22,752 nucleotides of DNA, from assembly GCA_035630615.1 (NCBI GenBank), contig DASQKI010000058.1:1-22752 (forward strand), written 5' to 3'. Below are positions 1 through 7,980 of this stretch, in pieces (within the stretch, counting starts at the first letter, position 1; each line of letters starts with the position of its first letter). Both the position numbers and the translations under genes were made by a program. The notes under the pieces were generated by a model. It saw only the letters and a program-made list of their open reading frames with translations. It searched no databases and was not told the origin of the DNA. This DNA comes from DATFRX01 sp035630615 (lineage in GTDB: Bacteria; Actinomycetota; Actinomycetes; Propionibacteriales; Nocardioidaceae).

Positions 1-637
1 CGCCGCGGGTGCTCGTTCGTCGCCTACGTGTGAACGACAACGTCTACTGCCGCCGGCGCGAGCTGCATCACCGCATCGGCGCCGGCATCCAGGTCGACCT
101 GTGCTGGTCACCAGCCGACTCCTGACATCGGTCGCCGTACGTCCGCGACCAGGCGGCCTTGGCCGGATGGCCAGCTCAACCCGAGGCGCGGTAAGCCACC
201 GGCCAAGTACGCTCGACTCCCCGAATCCAGGTCCGGGAACGCGAGTCGTCCAGCCGCAGAAGAGGGCTCATCAGACTGGATGTACGTCCGCTGACTGCGT
301 CATGCCGTGTCCCCAACTTGTCCCCACCCACGACGCGTCCTCATGATGCTCAGACCTGTCCGTGCGCCCGGCAGCCGCAGCCTCAATACGCCAGCAGGGC
401 GCGGGTAAGCACGCGCGTTCGAGGAGATGGCCGCGCACCGCGTCGAGTCGCAGCGAACGGTGGCAGCGTCAAGTGTGCCGAGCAGCGCAAGACCCGCCGC
501 GAACTGTGGACGTTGGCAAGCCTTTCCCACCGCCAATCTCGTCGAAGCCAGTCGCCCGTCTGGGTCAGGATCTGAGGTGTTCCGGATGTTCACCGGTCCT
601 GGGGTTGGGTGTCGGAGGTCGCCGCTAGGTTGCGGTC
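1..637. other. Left-edge region without a convincing gene
   Basis: I see no reading frame here that looks like a conserved protein. A plus-strand frame enters at base 3 and stops at 125 (ending in CWSPADS); it could be the tail of a gene lying left of the window, but I do not recognise it. At 307-327 the minus strand reads as two GGGGACA units separated by AGTT. This resembles the GGGACC-rich end of the tRNA-derived repeats at 7981-8153 and 21595-21767, so the stretch may hold another worn fragment of the same kind. The last 12 bases carry the -10 box of the next gene. Confidence 0.4.
626..631 (+). promoter_or_regulatory. -10 box (TAGGTT) for a leaderless WYL regulator mRNA
   Basis: TAGGTT fits the actinobacterial TAnnnT -10 pattern and ends exactly 6 nt before the ATG at 638. 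In leaderless actinobacterial genes transcription begins at the start codon and the -10 box lies at about -12 to -7, as here. No Shine-Dalgarno sequence stands at the usual distance from this ATG. A poor -35 candidate, TTGGGT, lies at 605-610 with a short 15-nt spacer. Confidence 0.55.
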
Positions 638-1426
638 ATGAATCGGATCGATCGCCTCTACGCCCTGGTTGAGGAGCTGCGGGCGGCCGGGCCGCGGGGC
701 CGTACGGCGCGGCAGCTGGCCGCCCATTTCGAGGTCGGTGTTCGCACGATTGAGCGCGACCTGAGCGCGCTCGGTCAGGCGGGTGTGCCGCTCGCCACCA
801 AGCAGGGGCGCACGGGCGGCTACACGCTCGACCGCTCGATGAGCCTGCCGCCGCTCAACTTCACGCCCCGTGAGGCGGCCGCCGTGGCCGTGGCGCTGAG
901 CCGATCGGAGCACGTGCTCTTCGCGAGGGATGCCCGCAGCGCCTTGCAGAAGATCGTGGCGGCAATGCCCGAGCGGGCACTCGAGGAGGCCCGGGCGACA
1001 GCCGAGAAGGTTCGGCTCCTCGTCCAGCCCGTGCCCGACCCCGATGCCGAGATCGCCGAGATCATTTGGCGTGCGGTGCGGGACAACCAGCTGCTCCGGA
1101 TCCGTTACGTCGACGTCGGCGGCGTCGAGACCGACCGCGAGATCGAGCCACAGCACGTCGTGGTCGGACCCAACGGCTCGTACCTGACCGCGTGGTGCCA
1201 CCTGAGAGACGACGACCGGGTGTTCCGCATGGACCGCATCCTCGACGCCGCGCCGACGCCGTCACTGCGACCCCCGCTGCGCGTCGTCCCGGAGCCTGTC
1301 GTCGACGGTCATGTGACGAAAGTGCCCGCGGCGGCGCTTCGACCCGAGGATCTTGTGCCGAACTCCGACATAGGGCTGTCGCGAAGCCGCGAGACGGTGG
1401 GTGCAACCCGCCGCCCCGGCGGGTGA
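638..1426 (+). CDS. YafY-type HTH/WYL-domain transcriptional regulator
   Basis: This 262-residue protein has an N-terminal winged helix-turn-helix of the DeoR/HTH_11 type (about residues 3-60; motif RTIERDLSAL near 47-56). A WYL-type ligand-sensing domain follows at about 145-230, with the pattern LRIRYVD, then EPQHVVVGPNGSYLTAWCH, then FRMDRI. WYL proteins of this size usually act as dimeric DNA-binding regulators that sense small molecules or nucleic acids; the ligand here is unknown. The ATG at 638 is favoured by a -10 box placed for leaderless transcription. The gene directly precedes a VOC-family gene, a pairing seen in many actinobacteria, so it probably controls its own small cluster. 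Domain identity is firm; target and ligand are inference. Confidence 0.9.
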   Translation: MNRIDRLYALVEELRAAGPRGRTARQLAAHFEVGVRTIERDLSALGQAGVPLATKQGRTGGYTLDRSMSLPPLNFTPREAAAVAVALSRSEHVLFARDARSALQKIVAAMPERALEEARATAEKVRLLVQPVPDPDAEIAEIIWRAVRDNQLLRIRYVDVGGVETDREIEPQHVVVGPNGSYLTAWCHLRDDDRVFRMDRILDAAPTPSLRPPLRVVPEPVVDGHVTKVPAAALRPEDLVPNSDIGLSRSRETVGATRRPGG

Positions 1427-1447
1427 TCCGAAAGCATGGAGTCTCTC

Positions 1448-1837
1448 ATGGCCAATCCAGCTCCCGGCACCCTGGCGTGGTTCGAGGTCGCCACCAGCGA
1501 TCCCGACGCCGCCCAAAAGTTCTACGGCAACCTCTTCGACTGGACCTTCGAGGCTGACGGCCCCGCGGCATCTGGAGGGATGGACTACCGCAACATCACG
1601 GCCTCGGGCGCCGACGGACCGATGGGTGGCCTCTTCGGCACCGGTGGGCAGATGCCCGACCACGCCGTGTTCTACATCCTCGTCGCCGACGTCCGGGCAA
1701 CCTGCGCCGATGCCGAACAGCTCGGCGGCTCGGTCATGAGCAAACACCTCGACCCCGGCCCCGGCGCCCCGACGTTCGCCTACCTGCGCGACCCGGCAGG
1801 CAATCAGTTCGGCGTCTTCACTCCGCCGGGGGCCTGA
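1448..1837 (+). CDS. VOC (glyoxalase/bleomycin-resistance-like) family protein
   Basis: The 129-residue product shows the vicinal-oxygen-chelate fold pattern. Its N-terminal beta strand GTLAWFEVAT is followed by DPDAAQKFYGNLFDW (about 18-32), and it ends with YLRDPAGNQFGVFTPP, typical of the second VOC half. Members include glyoxalases, dioxygenases and drug-binding proteins, and the substrate cannot be read from this sequence. I start at the ATG at 1448 because GGAG at 1438-1441 lies 6 nt upstream. An in-frame ATG at 1436 would swallow that ribosome site. The stop codon TGA overlaps the ATG of the next gene (TGATG at 1835-1839), so the two are translationally coupled. The WYL regulator ends 21 nt upstream. 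Confidence 0.88.
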   Translation: MANPAPGTLAWFEVATSDPDAAQKFYGNLFDWTFEADGPAASGGMDYRNITASGADGPMGGLFGTGGQMPDHAVFYILVADVRATCADAEQLGGSVMSKHLDPGPGAPTFAYLRDPAGNQFGVFTPPGA

Positions 1838-2208
1838 TGGCGCAACGCCCACCCGGCACGTCCCCGTCGAAGCCGTCCGGCGGGGACGACGCCCGCGCCC
1901 TCTACGACGAGCTCACTGACGATCTGCTCTACGACCCGGCCATCGGACGGGCCACCATGATGGGCTACCCCTGCGTGCGGTTCGCCGGCCAGTTCCTGGC
2001 CTCGTACGACAACAAGTCCGGCGCTCTCGTCGTCAAACTGCCTCGCGACCGGGTCACCGAACTCGTCGAGGCCGGCGACGGCGACCCGTTCGCCCCCGCC
2101 GGCAAGGTCTTCCGCGAGTGGGTGTCGATCTCGGCGGTCGACCGGACACTGTGGCGGGCCCTTCTCAACGAAGCCATCGACTTCGCCCGCCAACAGCTCG
2201 CCCAATAG
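1837..2208 (+). CDS. Small YjbR/TfoX-N-like protein, function unknown
   Basis: This 123-residue protein has a low-complexity N-terminus (about 20 residues rich in Pro, Ser and Gly). A compact domain follows containing MMGYPCVRFAGQFLA, then ALVVKLPRDRV, then FAPAGKVFREWVSI. The order of a Met-Gly-Tyr/Phe strand, a Lys-Leu strand and a closing FREW segment recalls the MmcQ/YjbR and TfoX N-terminal folds, whose members are mostly small proteins of unknown role. No enzyme motif is visible. Its start codon overlaps the VOC stop codon, so it is the last gene of the WYL-VOC cluster. The family call is a resemblance judged by eye. Confidence 0.75.
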   Translation: MAQRPPGTSPSKPSGGDDARALYDELTDDLLYDPAIGRATMMGYPCVRFAGQFLASYDNKSGALVVKLPRDRVTELVEAGDGDPFAPAGKVFREWVSISAVDRTLWRALLNEAIDFARQQLAQ

Positions 2209-2359
2209 GCCACGAGCGACCAGAGCGGCGTTGACGTCGTCACTGACCCAGAACTCTGGCTCTGCCTGCGACGCCGCGGCGCGGCATCTCGCTCGATCAC
2301 TGCTGGGCCGTCAAATACGCCAACCGTCACTGCAGCCAAGTCCAGGGTCGCAACCGCCT

Positions 2360-3163
2360 TCAGCCGTGTGGCCCGCCGCTGACGTAGAGGACTTGTCCGG
2401 TGATGAAGTCGGCGTCCTCATCGGCGAAGAAAGCGACGGCGCGGGCGATGTCATGCGGCGTGCCAACTCGCCCCACCGGAACGGTACGACGGAGGGCTTC
2501 GACATGCTGGTCGAGCGTACGGCCGAGTCGCTGGGCACCCACAGCGGTCATCCCGGTGACGACCACACCTGGCCCGATCGCATTGGCGGTGATGCCGTGA
2601 CCGGCTTCTTCGTGGGCCAGCGCCTTGGTGAACGCCTCGATGCCGGCCTTTGCCGCGACGTAGTTCGCCCGGCCCGCGTGGGCGAGTGCGGAGATGCTCG
2701 AGATGTTCACGATCCGGCCCCAGTGAGCGGATCGCATGCCGGCCAGGACCGCGCGGCTGAGCAGGAACGTCCCGCGCAGGTGGGTGCTGATGGCGTCGTC
2801 CCATGCCTCGAGCGGCATGTCGGCGACGTCGGAGTCTCGGGCGAAGCCGGCGTTATTGACTAAGACTTCGACGGCACCGAGCTGGTCGGAGATCTGGGCA
2901 ACTGCTCGCTCGACCTGAACTTCGTCGCTGACGTCGGCAGGGACGGCGACAGCCTGGCCTCCGGCCGCGTCGAGCTCGTCGGCAAGGACGCTCGCTCCTT
3001 CTCGGTCGCGGTCGATCAGCCCAACGCGGTGGCCGAGTCGGGCCAGGTGCACCGCCGTTCCCTCTCCGATGCCACTGGCAGCACCGGTGACGATCGCCGT
3101 GCGCCCCTCTGTGGCCGTTGCGGCGACCACGAGGGCGAGCTCGTCGGCGGTCGGCGCCACCAT
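2360..3163 (-). CDS. Short-chain dehydrogenase/reductase (FabG-like SDR)
   Basis: Numbering from the ATG at 3163 gives 267 residues with the classical SDR signature. There is a cofactor-binding TGAASGIG at 26-33, an acidic residue after strand 2 (LIDRD, about 49-53) that favours NAD(H) over NADP(H), NNAG at 103-106, a Ser-rich NISSIS segment around 153-158, and the catalytic YVAAK at 168-172. The C-terminus ITGQVLYVSGG is also typical. The reaction is NAD-dependent oxidation or reduction of an alcohol or ketone group; the substrate is unknown. The start is uncertain: an ATG at 3235 would add 24 unrelated residues, while a GTG inside (residue 12) would give the length usual for the family. The gene is divergent from the TIGR03086 gene and convergent with the YjbR-like gene. 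Confidence 0.9.
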   Translation of the reverse strand: MVAPTADELALVVAATATEGRTAIVTGAASGIGEGTAVHLARLGHRVGLIDRDREGASVLADELDAAGGQAVAVPADVSDEVQVERAVAQISDQLGAVEVLVNNAGFARDSDVADMPLEAWDDAISTHLRGTFLLSRAVLAGMRSAHWGRIVNISSISALAHAGRANYVAAKAGIEAFTKALAHEEAGHGITANAIGPGVVVTGMTAVGAQRLGRTLDQHVEALRRTVPVGRVGTPHDIARAVAFFADEDADFITGQVLYVSGGPHG

Positions 3164-3327
3164 CCACGCATCACGAACCCTGTCTGACCTGCGCGAACGA
3201 GAGATCAGAGTGGTTGTCGCCACGCCGACCCACACCTGACCCGGCCATCACCGGGCATCAACCGACTTGCCACTGGCCCAGATACGTCGGAGCCGAACTG
3301 GACCTCCCCTGCCGCTGGTGGGCTGAC

Positions 3328-3333
3328 TACGTT
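3328..3333 (+). promoter_or_regulatory. -10 box (TACGTT) for leaderless transcription of the TIGR03086 gene
   Basis: TACGTT matches TAnnnT and ends 6 nt before the ATG at 3340. The purine-rich GGAGG at 3335-3339 abuts the ATG directly, too close to act as a normal ribosome site, so leaderless initiation is the better reading. No good -35 hexamer is seen at 16-19 nt. Confidence 0.5.
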
Positions 3334-3339
3334 CGGAGG

Positions 3340-3963
3340 ATGGACAGCAGGGACAAGGCACAGTCTGGTGTCGAGGACTGTCGTCCCCTCCAGTGGTTGG
3401 CGATGTACTCGGCGACCCATAGCGTGCAAGCCGTGCGGGACACCGACCTCGCCCGACCCACCCCCTGCGCGGGTTGGACGGTGCGCGATCTGCTGCGGCA
3501 CATGGTCGGTCACAACCGGGGATTCGCTGCCGAGCTCGAGGGGCGCACTCCCGACCCGGTGATCTGGAACGGACTCGACCTAGGGCTCGACCCCCGACCT
3601 CACTGGGGAGAATCGGCCCGCCGAGTGGTGGCCGCGTTCACCGCTCGAACCTCGCTGACCGAAAAGATTCAGATCGCCGGGTTCGGGACGGTGACGGTCG
3701 CCCAGGGGGCACGCATGCACGCCATCGACTACCTCGTCCACGCCTGGGACGTCAGCGTCGCGATCGGCCAGGCGGCGGACCTGGACGAGGGCGCGTGCCG
3801 CCGTGTGCTGAAGATCGCCGAGTCCTGGCCGACCGGCCATCCCGACATCTGGGGGCCCGGCGCACCGTTCGGGCAACCCGTCGTCGTCGATGACGACGCA
3901 CCGCCCTCGCACCGGATGCTCGGACTGCTTGGACGCGCCCCGGGGTGGCCCCAGGTCCCGTGA
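3340..3963 (+). CDS. TIGR03086-family metal-binding protein (mycothiol-dependent isomerase / DinB-like fold)
   Basis: The 207-residue product carries the N-terminal signature TPCAGWTVRDLLRHMVGH (41-58) of the actinobacterial TIGR03083/TIGR03086 group. Downstream is a second helix, H127-x2-D130-x3-H134-x-W-D137. In related mycothiol-dependent maleylpyruvate isomerases, His residues from these two helices bind a divalent metal beside mycothiol. The protein is probably cytosolic and may act with mycothiol, but the substrate is not known for most members. The length is normal for the family. The start at 3340 is chosen for the -10 box at -12 and because the family begins about 10-20 residues before the RPL(Y/Q) helix. 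The divergent SDR shares the 176-bp upstream region. Confidence 0.85.
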   Translation: MDSRDKAQSGVEDCRPLQWLAMYSATHSVQAVRDTDLARPTPCAGWTVRDLLRHMVGHNRGFAAELEGRTPDPVIWNGLDLGLDPRPHWGESARRVVAAFTARTSLTEKIQIAGFGTVTVAQGARMHAIDYLVHAWDVSVAIGQAADLDEGACRRVLKIAESWPTGHPDIWGPGAPFGQPVVVDDDAPPSHRMLGLLGRAPGWPQVP

Positions 3964-4398
3964 ACCGCGCCACGATGTCCGGCTGCTGCGTCCGACGCCA
4001 TTTCGCTCACGAAGCACACATTCCTCGATGAAGATCTCGGAATGGGGACCAACCGGCTCGAGGGGCGAAACGGCGGGGAACCGCTTCGGCCAGATCGAGG
4101 CGGTCAGCCGCGACGGCGAGCTTGCGACGGACCTGGGAAGCCCAGCCAGGACTCGCCCGAGCGCGCCGCCCCGCGTCGCGGTGCCGCCGACAGCACGGCG
4201 ACCAACGACGCCTTCGGCACCTTGCGTCCGGGAGGTGACCCGCTGAACGGTGAGGCACCGCTCCGGCGTAAGACGCCGGGTACCTCGCCGTTGCCTTGGT
4301 GTCGCCGGCTGTTCGCCGACTAGTCGCGTGAGGGACAGTTGTCGGTCGAGACCGGTGACTTGAATCGACAAGCCCACTACTCCACCGGGAGGCTTCTT
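3964..4398. other. 435-bp region upstream of phoX, no gene seen
   Basis: Short open frames occur here but none resembles a known protein. The stretch contains the large imperfect hairpin at 4248-4290 and a perfect 10-bp palindrome CGACTAGTCG at 4317-4326. It ends with a strong ribosome site GGGAGG at 4387-4392. I looked for Streptomyces-type PHO boxes (direct repeats of GTTCACC) and found only a single weak GTTCGCC, so phosphate control is not supported by the sequence. Confidence 0.4.
4248..4290. promoter_or_regulatory. Large imperfect hairpin upstream of phoX
   Basis: The apical stem is CCGGCGT / ACGCCGG (4263-4269 with 4273-4279) around an AAG loop. Below it, after a 4-nt bulge on the left arm (4259-4262), 4248-4258 pairs with 4280-4290 with one mismatch and one G-T pair. 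No T-tract follows, so it is not a standard intrinsic terminator. It sits 109 nt before the phoX start and could be a leader RNA structure, a factor-dependent end for the gene upstream, or a short palindromic repeat. Confidence 0.4.
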
Positions 4399-5784
4399 GT
4401 GAACTCAACAATGTCCCGGCGCGACATGCTGCGTGCCGGCGCACTCGGCGGCCTCGGCATCGCCGTCGCCGGCAGCATCGACGCCATCGCTGCCCCAGAG
4501 GCGATGGCCCTGGCCCGCCGTAAGGCCGGCTACGGCCCCCTCGTACCCGACCCGGCCGGCATCCTTTCGCTGCCGGAGGGCTTCTCGTACAAGATCATCT
4601 CCCAGGCCGGCGACACGCTTCTCGAGAGCGGCGAGCCGTCCCCGAGCGACCCCGACGGCGCGGCCGTCTTCGAGCGCCGCGACGGCTGGGCCATGGTGCA
4701 AAACCATGAGATCGACGGGAGCGAGACGTACGTCGTACCGCCGGTCGAGGGCCTCACCTTCGACCCCGGTGCACGCGGTGGCACCACCACCACGATCGTC
4801 ATGGACAATAAGGGTAACCGACTCTCGGAGTACGTCAGCATCGCCGGCACTCACACCAATTGCGCCGGCGGCCGTACTCCGTGGAACACCTGGCTCACCT
4901 GCGAGGAAACCGAGGTGCGCAAGGGAGGCGCGCTCCAGCAGGACCACGGCTGGGTCTTCGAGGTCGACGCCTTCGACCGCACGGCCAACCAGAACCCGGT
5001 GCCGCTGAAGTTCCTCGGCCGCTACGCCCACGAGGCCGTCGCGATGGACCCCAACGACGGCACGATCTACCTCACCGAAGACGCCAACGGCCCACATGGT
5101 CTCTACTATCGCTGGACTCCACCGGCCGGCTTCGAACCCGGCAAAGGCGCCGTGCGCGAGCTCGCGCTGTCCGAGGGCGGCGACACCGCGGGCAGCCTGC
5201 AGGCGATGCTCTGCACCGACGACAGCGGCAAGATCGCCGACCTGTCCGAGGCCACCGACGTCGGCACCACCTACAAGGTCACCTGGGTAGACGTGCCCGA
5301 CCCGCTGGCGACCACCACCTCGGTCCGCAAGCAGTTCGCGGCCGGCGAGGTGACCGGCAGCCGCAAGCTCGAGGGCGCCTACTGGGACGACCACGGCGCC
5401 TACTTCGTCGCCAGCTTCGCCCGCGCCAGCGACGGCAGCACGAACGAGCACGACGGCCAGGTGTGGTTCCACAACCCGACCAGCAGGACGGTCCAACTCA
5501 AGAGCATCTTCGGGGTCAACCCGGACCCGGACGCCGACACCAACTACGACGGCCCGGACAACATTGCACTCGACCCCAACGGCGGCCTGATCCTGGCCGA
5601 GGACGGCGAGGGCATCCAGCACCTCGTCGGCGTCACCACCGCCGGCAAGTCCTTCGCCCTCGCCCGCAACGACGTCAGCGGCAACGAATTCGCCGGACCC
5701 ACCTTCACCGAAGACGGCGGGGTCTTGTTCGCCTGCATCCAAGGCGACGGCTACACCTTCGCCATCATCGGACCATGGAAGTGA
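4399..5784 (+). CDS. Tat-exported PhoX/DUF839-family protein (alkaline phosphatase PhoX-like)
   Basis: This 461-residue protein belongs to the PhoX (DUF839) beta-propeller family. Characterised PhoX enzymes are exported phosphomonoesterases using iron and calcium. A twin-arginine signal SRRDMLRAG lies at residues 6-14, followed by an Ala/Gly-rich hydrophobic stretch. Family motifs include MVQNHEI, then NCAGGRTPWNTWLTCEE with Cys155, then YAHEAVAMDP, GLYYRW and PDNIALDPNGGLILAEDGE. The Cys matches the metal-ligand region of PhoX. The GTG at 4399 is chosen because GGGAGG lies 6 nt before it; the ATG at 4411 is possible. It ends before a bidirectional terminator shared with the secreted phosphodiester glycosidase. 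Actual phosphatase activity is inference, since many DUF839 members are untested. Confidence 0.88.
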   Translation: MNSTMSRRDMLRAGALGGLGIAVAGSIDAIAAPEAMALARRKAGYGPLVPDPAGILSLPEGFSYKIISQAGDTLLESGEPSPSDPDGAAVFERRDGWAMVQNHEIDGSETYVVPPVEGLTFDPGARGGTTTTIVMDNKGNRLSEYVSIAGTHTNCAGGRTPWNTWLTCEETEVRKGGALQQDHGWVFEVDAFDRTANQNPVPLKFLGRYAHEAVAMDPNDGTIYLTEDANGPHGLYYRWTPPAGFEPGKGAVRELALSEGGDTAGSLQAMLCTDDSGKIADLSEATDVGTTYKVTWVDVPDPLATTTSVRKQFAAGEVTGSRKLEGAYWDDHGAYFVASFARASDGSTNEHDGQVWFHNPTSRTVQLKSIFGVNPDPDADTNYDGPDNIALDPNGGLILAEDGEGIQHLVGVTTAGKSFALARNDVSGNEFAGPTFTEDGGVLFACIQGDGYTFAIIGPWK

Positions 5785-5824
5785 CCATCGACGCGTCTTG
5801 ACCGGCAGCCGCTCCGTCAGCACT

Positions 5825-5869
5825 GCTCCGGTCCCTTGGCCGGCCCGAACGCGGCTCAGGGACCGGAGC
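5825..5869. terminator. Bidirectional intrinsic terminator between phoX and the NAGPA gene
   Basis: A perfect 12-bp inverted repeat (GCTCCGGTCCCT at 5825-5836 with AGGGACCGGAGC at 5858-5869) encloses a 21-nt loop that can form a small inner GCCG/CGGC pairing. It lies 40 nt after the phoX stop and 11 nt beyond the end of the minus-strand gene, exactly where two convergent genes need a shared terminator. As is common in high-GC actinobacteria, there is no long T-tract. Confidence 0.8.
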
Positions 5870-5880
5870 GGTCCATACCG

Positions 5881-7155
5881 TCAGGGGCCCTCGACGTAGA
5901 TCAGAGCGTCACCGACCGCGCGTTCCACCGACCCGCTCGGCTGGTTGACCAGTTCGCCGTCGACTGCCATGGTCGTGGATCCGCCGCCGTCGAGGTTGAC
6001 CGCATCGTACATGCCCAGGGCATGAGCGACGGCGGCCGTTTCGTCCATCGTCGTGCCGACGCTAGTGGTTCGCCGCCCGTCGATCGTGGCCAGCATGATC
6101 TTGCCGTCTCGAGTTGTCCCGGCGATGGTGCGGGGGTTGCGGTCGAAGAAGCTTCCGGAGCCGTCCGGGACGACGATCTCGCCGCCGGCGGTGAGGCGGT
6201 AACGGCCGTTCACGCCGAACAACGTAGGCCGCACGGCAACCTGGTCGCCGTCGCCGTCGACGAGCCGCAACGCCTGAGTGACGCAGCCCTGCCCCGCCAC
6301 CGCGAGCAGAGCGGCGCTGTCGCGCCCGGTAGCCTGCAGCGACGTCTGCCGCGCGGTCAGCGAGGTTCCGCGGGTTGTCGACGTACGGACGACGCAACCG
6401 AGCCGGTCCAGGACCACCTCGACGCCGCGACCCGGTGGCGTGGAGATCCCGAACTCCGGCGTGAAACGTACGACATCGCCCGGAAGCGTGCACTGGGTCT
6501 GGTCCTCGAGCTCGGCACACCCGGCCGGGACCACGGGCGGATGGTTGATGAACTCCAACGGCAGCTCGGCTTCGGTTTGCCGGCTGCGCACGACACCAGA
6601 CCAGTCCAGGTGACCCATCACCACCCGGTCACTCCTGGAGTCGACGACGAAGTCGACCTCGTTCCCGTCGGCGTCGGGCTCGCTGAGCAGGTTGCCGTCG
6701 AAGACGCCCAGCCCCACCGGGTCACCGGGGAACGGCTTGCTAGCGGTGAAGGTGAAGAACGATGCGTTCACGCCCGCGAGCGCGCTCGACATCTCGACGA
6801 GCGCCGTCGTCGGCTCCACCTGGCCGAGGTCGGGGCCGTACGTCGCCTGCAGATGACCGTCCGCAACGCTCGGGTCGATGGTGAGTACGTTGACCACCCA
6901 GGGTCCACGGGTCGTCGTGTTGATCTGGTCCGGCGGAGCTGGTTCGGTTCCCCGAACGATCCGGGTCAGGGTCACGCCCTCGCTGAGCGCCCGCGTGGTG
7001 CGCGTCTCCTTGAGGTCGGCATCGCCCAACGGCAGGGTCTCGGCGTCGGCGTCCGCTGGGCCTCCAGTGAGGACTGCCGCCGATGCCAGCGACGTGAGTA
7101 CGAGGACGAGCGCCCACGCAGTGCGCACGGCCGTCATGCGGGGGAAGACTGTCAT
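5881..7155 (-). CDS. Secreted phosphodiester glycosidase family protein (NAGPA/DUF2233 domain)
   Basis: The 424-residue product begins with a Sec-type signal peptide (charged start, hydrophobic core about 12-28, Ala-rich cleavage zone). It ends in a NAGPA domain: RNPRTIAGTTRDGKIMLATIDGR, then the family hallmark NLDGGGSTTM at 387-396 and a closing hydrophobic strand. NAGPA is the mammalian enzyme that uncovers mannose-6-phosphate; bacterial relatives cleave sugar-1-phosphodiesters, often in cell-wall or exopolysaccharide contexts. The middle region (about 90-290) contains ASFFTF and four Cys that may form disulfides. Start choice: the ATG at 7155 has a loose GGGATGG upstream, and the ATG at 7137 lacks any ribosome site. 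It stands alone, facing phoX. Substrate is unknown. Confidence 0.88.
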   Translation of the reverse strand: MTVFPRMTAVRTAWALVLVLTSLASAAVLTGGPADADAETLPLGDADLKETRTTRALSEGVTLTRIVRGTEPAPPDQINTTTRGPWVVNVLTIDPSVADGHLQATYGPDLGQVEPTTALVEMSSALAGVNASFFTFTASKPFPGDPVGLGVFDGNLLSEPDADGNEVDFVVDSRSDRVVMGHLDWSGVVRSRQTEAELPLEFINHPPVVPAGCAELEDQTQCTLPGDVVRFTPEFGISTPPGRGVEVVLDRLGCVVRTSTTRGTSLTARQTSLQATGRDSAALLAVAGQGCVTQALRLVDGDGDQVAVRPTLFGVNGRYRLTAGGEIVVPDGSGSFFDRNPRTIAGTTRDGKIMLATIDGRRTTSVGTTMDETAAVAHALGMYDAVNLDGGGSTTMAVDGELVNQPSGSVERAVGDALIYVEGP

Positions 7156-7432
7156 GCATCAGACCATCCCAGCCAGCCACAACCTCAGAACTCCGCGATG
7201 CGGCCAACCGGTGAAGTGTTGGTGACCGAATCGCCGGACGAACGGTTTTCCTCCAGGGTCGCGGAGGTCTGGGACGGACTAGTGCAGTCGGTCGGGAGTT
7301 CAGCTGCTCGCTCTACGTCCGCGCGGTCCGCGTCGAGCGGTCTGGATCAGCCCTCGGCACGGCGGACGCCACGTCTAGCCTGGGCCTTTCGGCCCTACCT
7401 GGTGGGCTCGCATTCACTGGATTGTCTGTGCT

Positions 7433-7675
7433 ATGAGCGACTACATGCCCATCGTAGAGCCGCTCTCCCCTCGGGCCTGGTTCTGGAATTCGTCGCCAAC
7501 GGGTCATGCCTGGCGCGAGGGAAGCGACCATGTCGAGTGCGGGAAGCCGATCCTCGGCGATGGTTGGATCGTCAACGCCGTGGCTTGGCCGATCGACCCG
7601 AGCCACGAGTTTGCGCCATGCCCTCGATGCATCGTCGCCCTCGAGCGACGTCGACTCTCGGCTGCGACTAGCTGA
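7433..7675 (+). CDS. Small Cys/His protein, possible zinc-ribbon-like, hypothetical
   Basis: This 80-residue frame contains H33-x2-C36 and, 27 residues later, C63-P-R-C66, a spacing that could hold one structural zinc ion. Similar layouts (a CG-K/x knuckle followed by a CPxC knuckle) occur in small proteins of actinobacterial phages and plasmids, but I cannot assign a family. No ribosome site or leaderless -10 box is visible before the ATG at 7433; the ATG at 7445 is an alternative with GAGCG 6 nt upstream. A 7-bp inverted repeat (CGTTAGT 7685-7691, ACTAACG 7727-7733) lies just downstream and could close the transcript. It has no partner genes on its strand. Confidence 0.5.
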   Translation: MSDYMPIVEPLSPRAWFWNSSPTGHAWREGSDHVECGKPILGDGWIVNAVAWPIDPSHEFAPCPRCIVALERRRLSAATS

Positions 7676-7980
7676 GACCTAGCTCGTTAGTTCACGTTGA
7701 CGACCGGGCGCCGACAACCGGGGTTCACTAACGATGAGGACCGTGGCGGGTGGCGGCCCCCAAACCCTCGGCCGCGCAGGTCACGACCCCGGCCTTAGGT
7801 CACGCACACACGCCCGGCCGGTGCGGCGCGACAGAACACCGACTACGGTGGCGTCGCCTAAGGCTGGGCTCGGCAGTGCGGCGACTCCCAGGTCGACAGC
7901 GAAAACGGGCTTTCGACATCGCCGAGCGGTGTCAACCAGCTCTTCGGCAGGCCCGGTCATTCGAGGAGACTCGGCGTCGG

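Noticed and set aside
2209..2359. Terminator between the YjbR-like gene and the SDR gene
   Set aside because: Small palindromes occur (TGACGTCGTCA at 2232-2242; CCAGAACTCTGG nearby), but none forms a stable stem at the right place, so I do not call one.
3964..4398. PHO box controlling phoX
   Set aside because: Only one weak GTTCGCC occurs; the required pair of 11-bp direct repeats is not there.
4405..5823. Long minus-strand open frame (472 codons) opposite phoX
   Set aside because: It mirrors the codons of phoX, is rich in Val/Gly/Ala/Asp as expected of an antisense high-GC shadow, and shows no family motif.
5836..7671. Long plus-strand open frame (611 codons) opposite the NAGPA gene
   Set aside because: The minus strand carries a signal peptide and the NLDGGGST hallmark; the plus frame is low-complexity Arg/His/Val-rich shadow.
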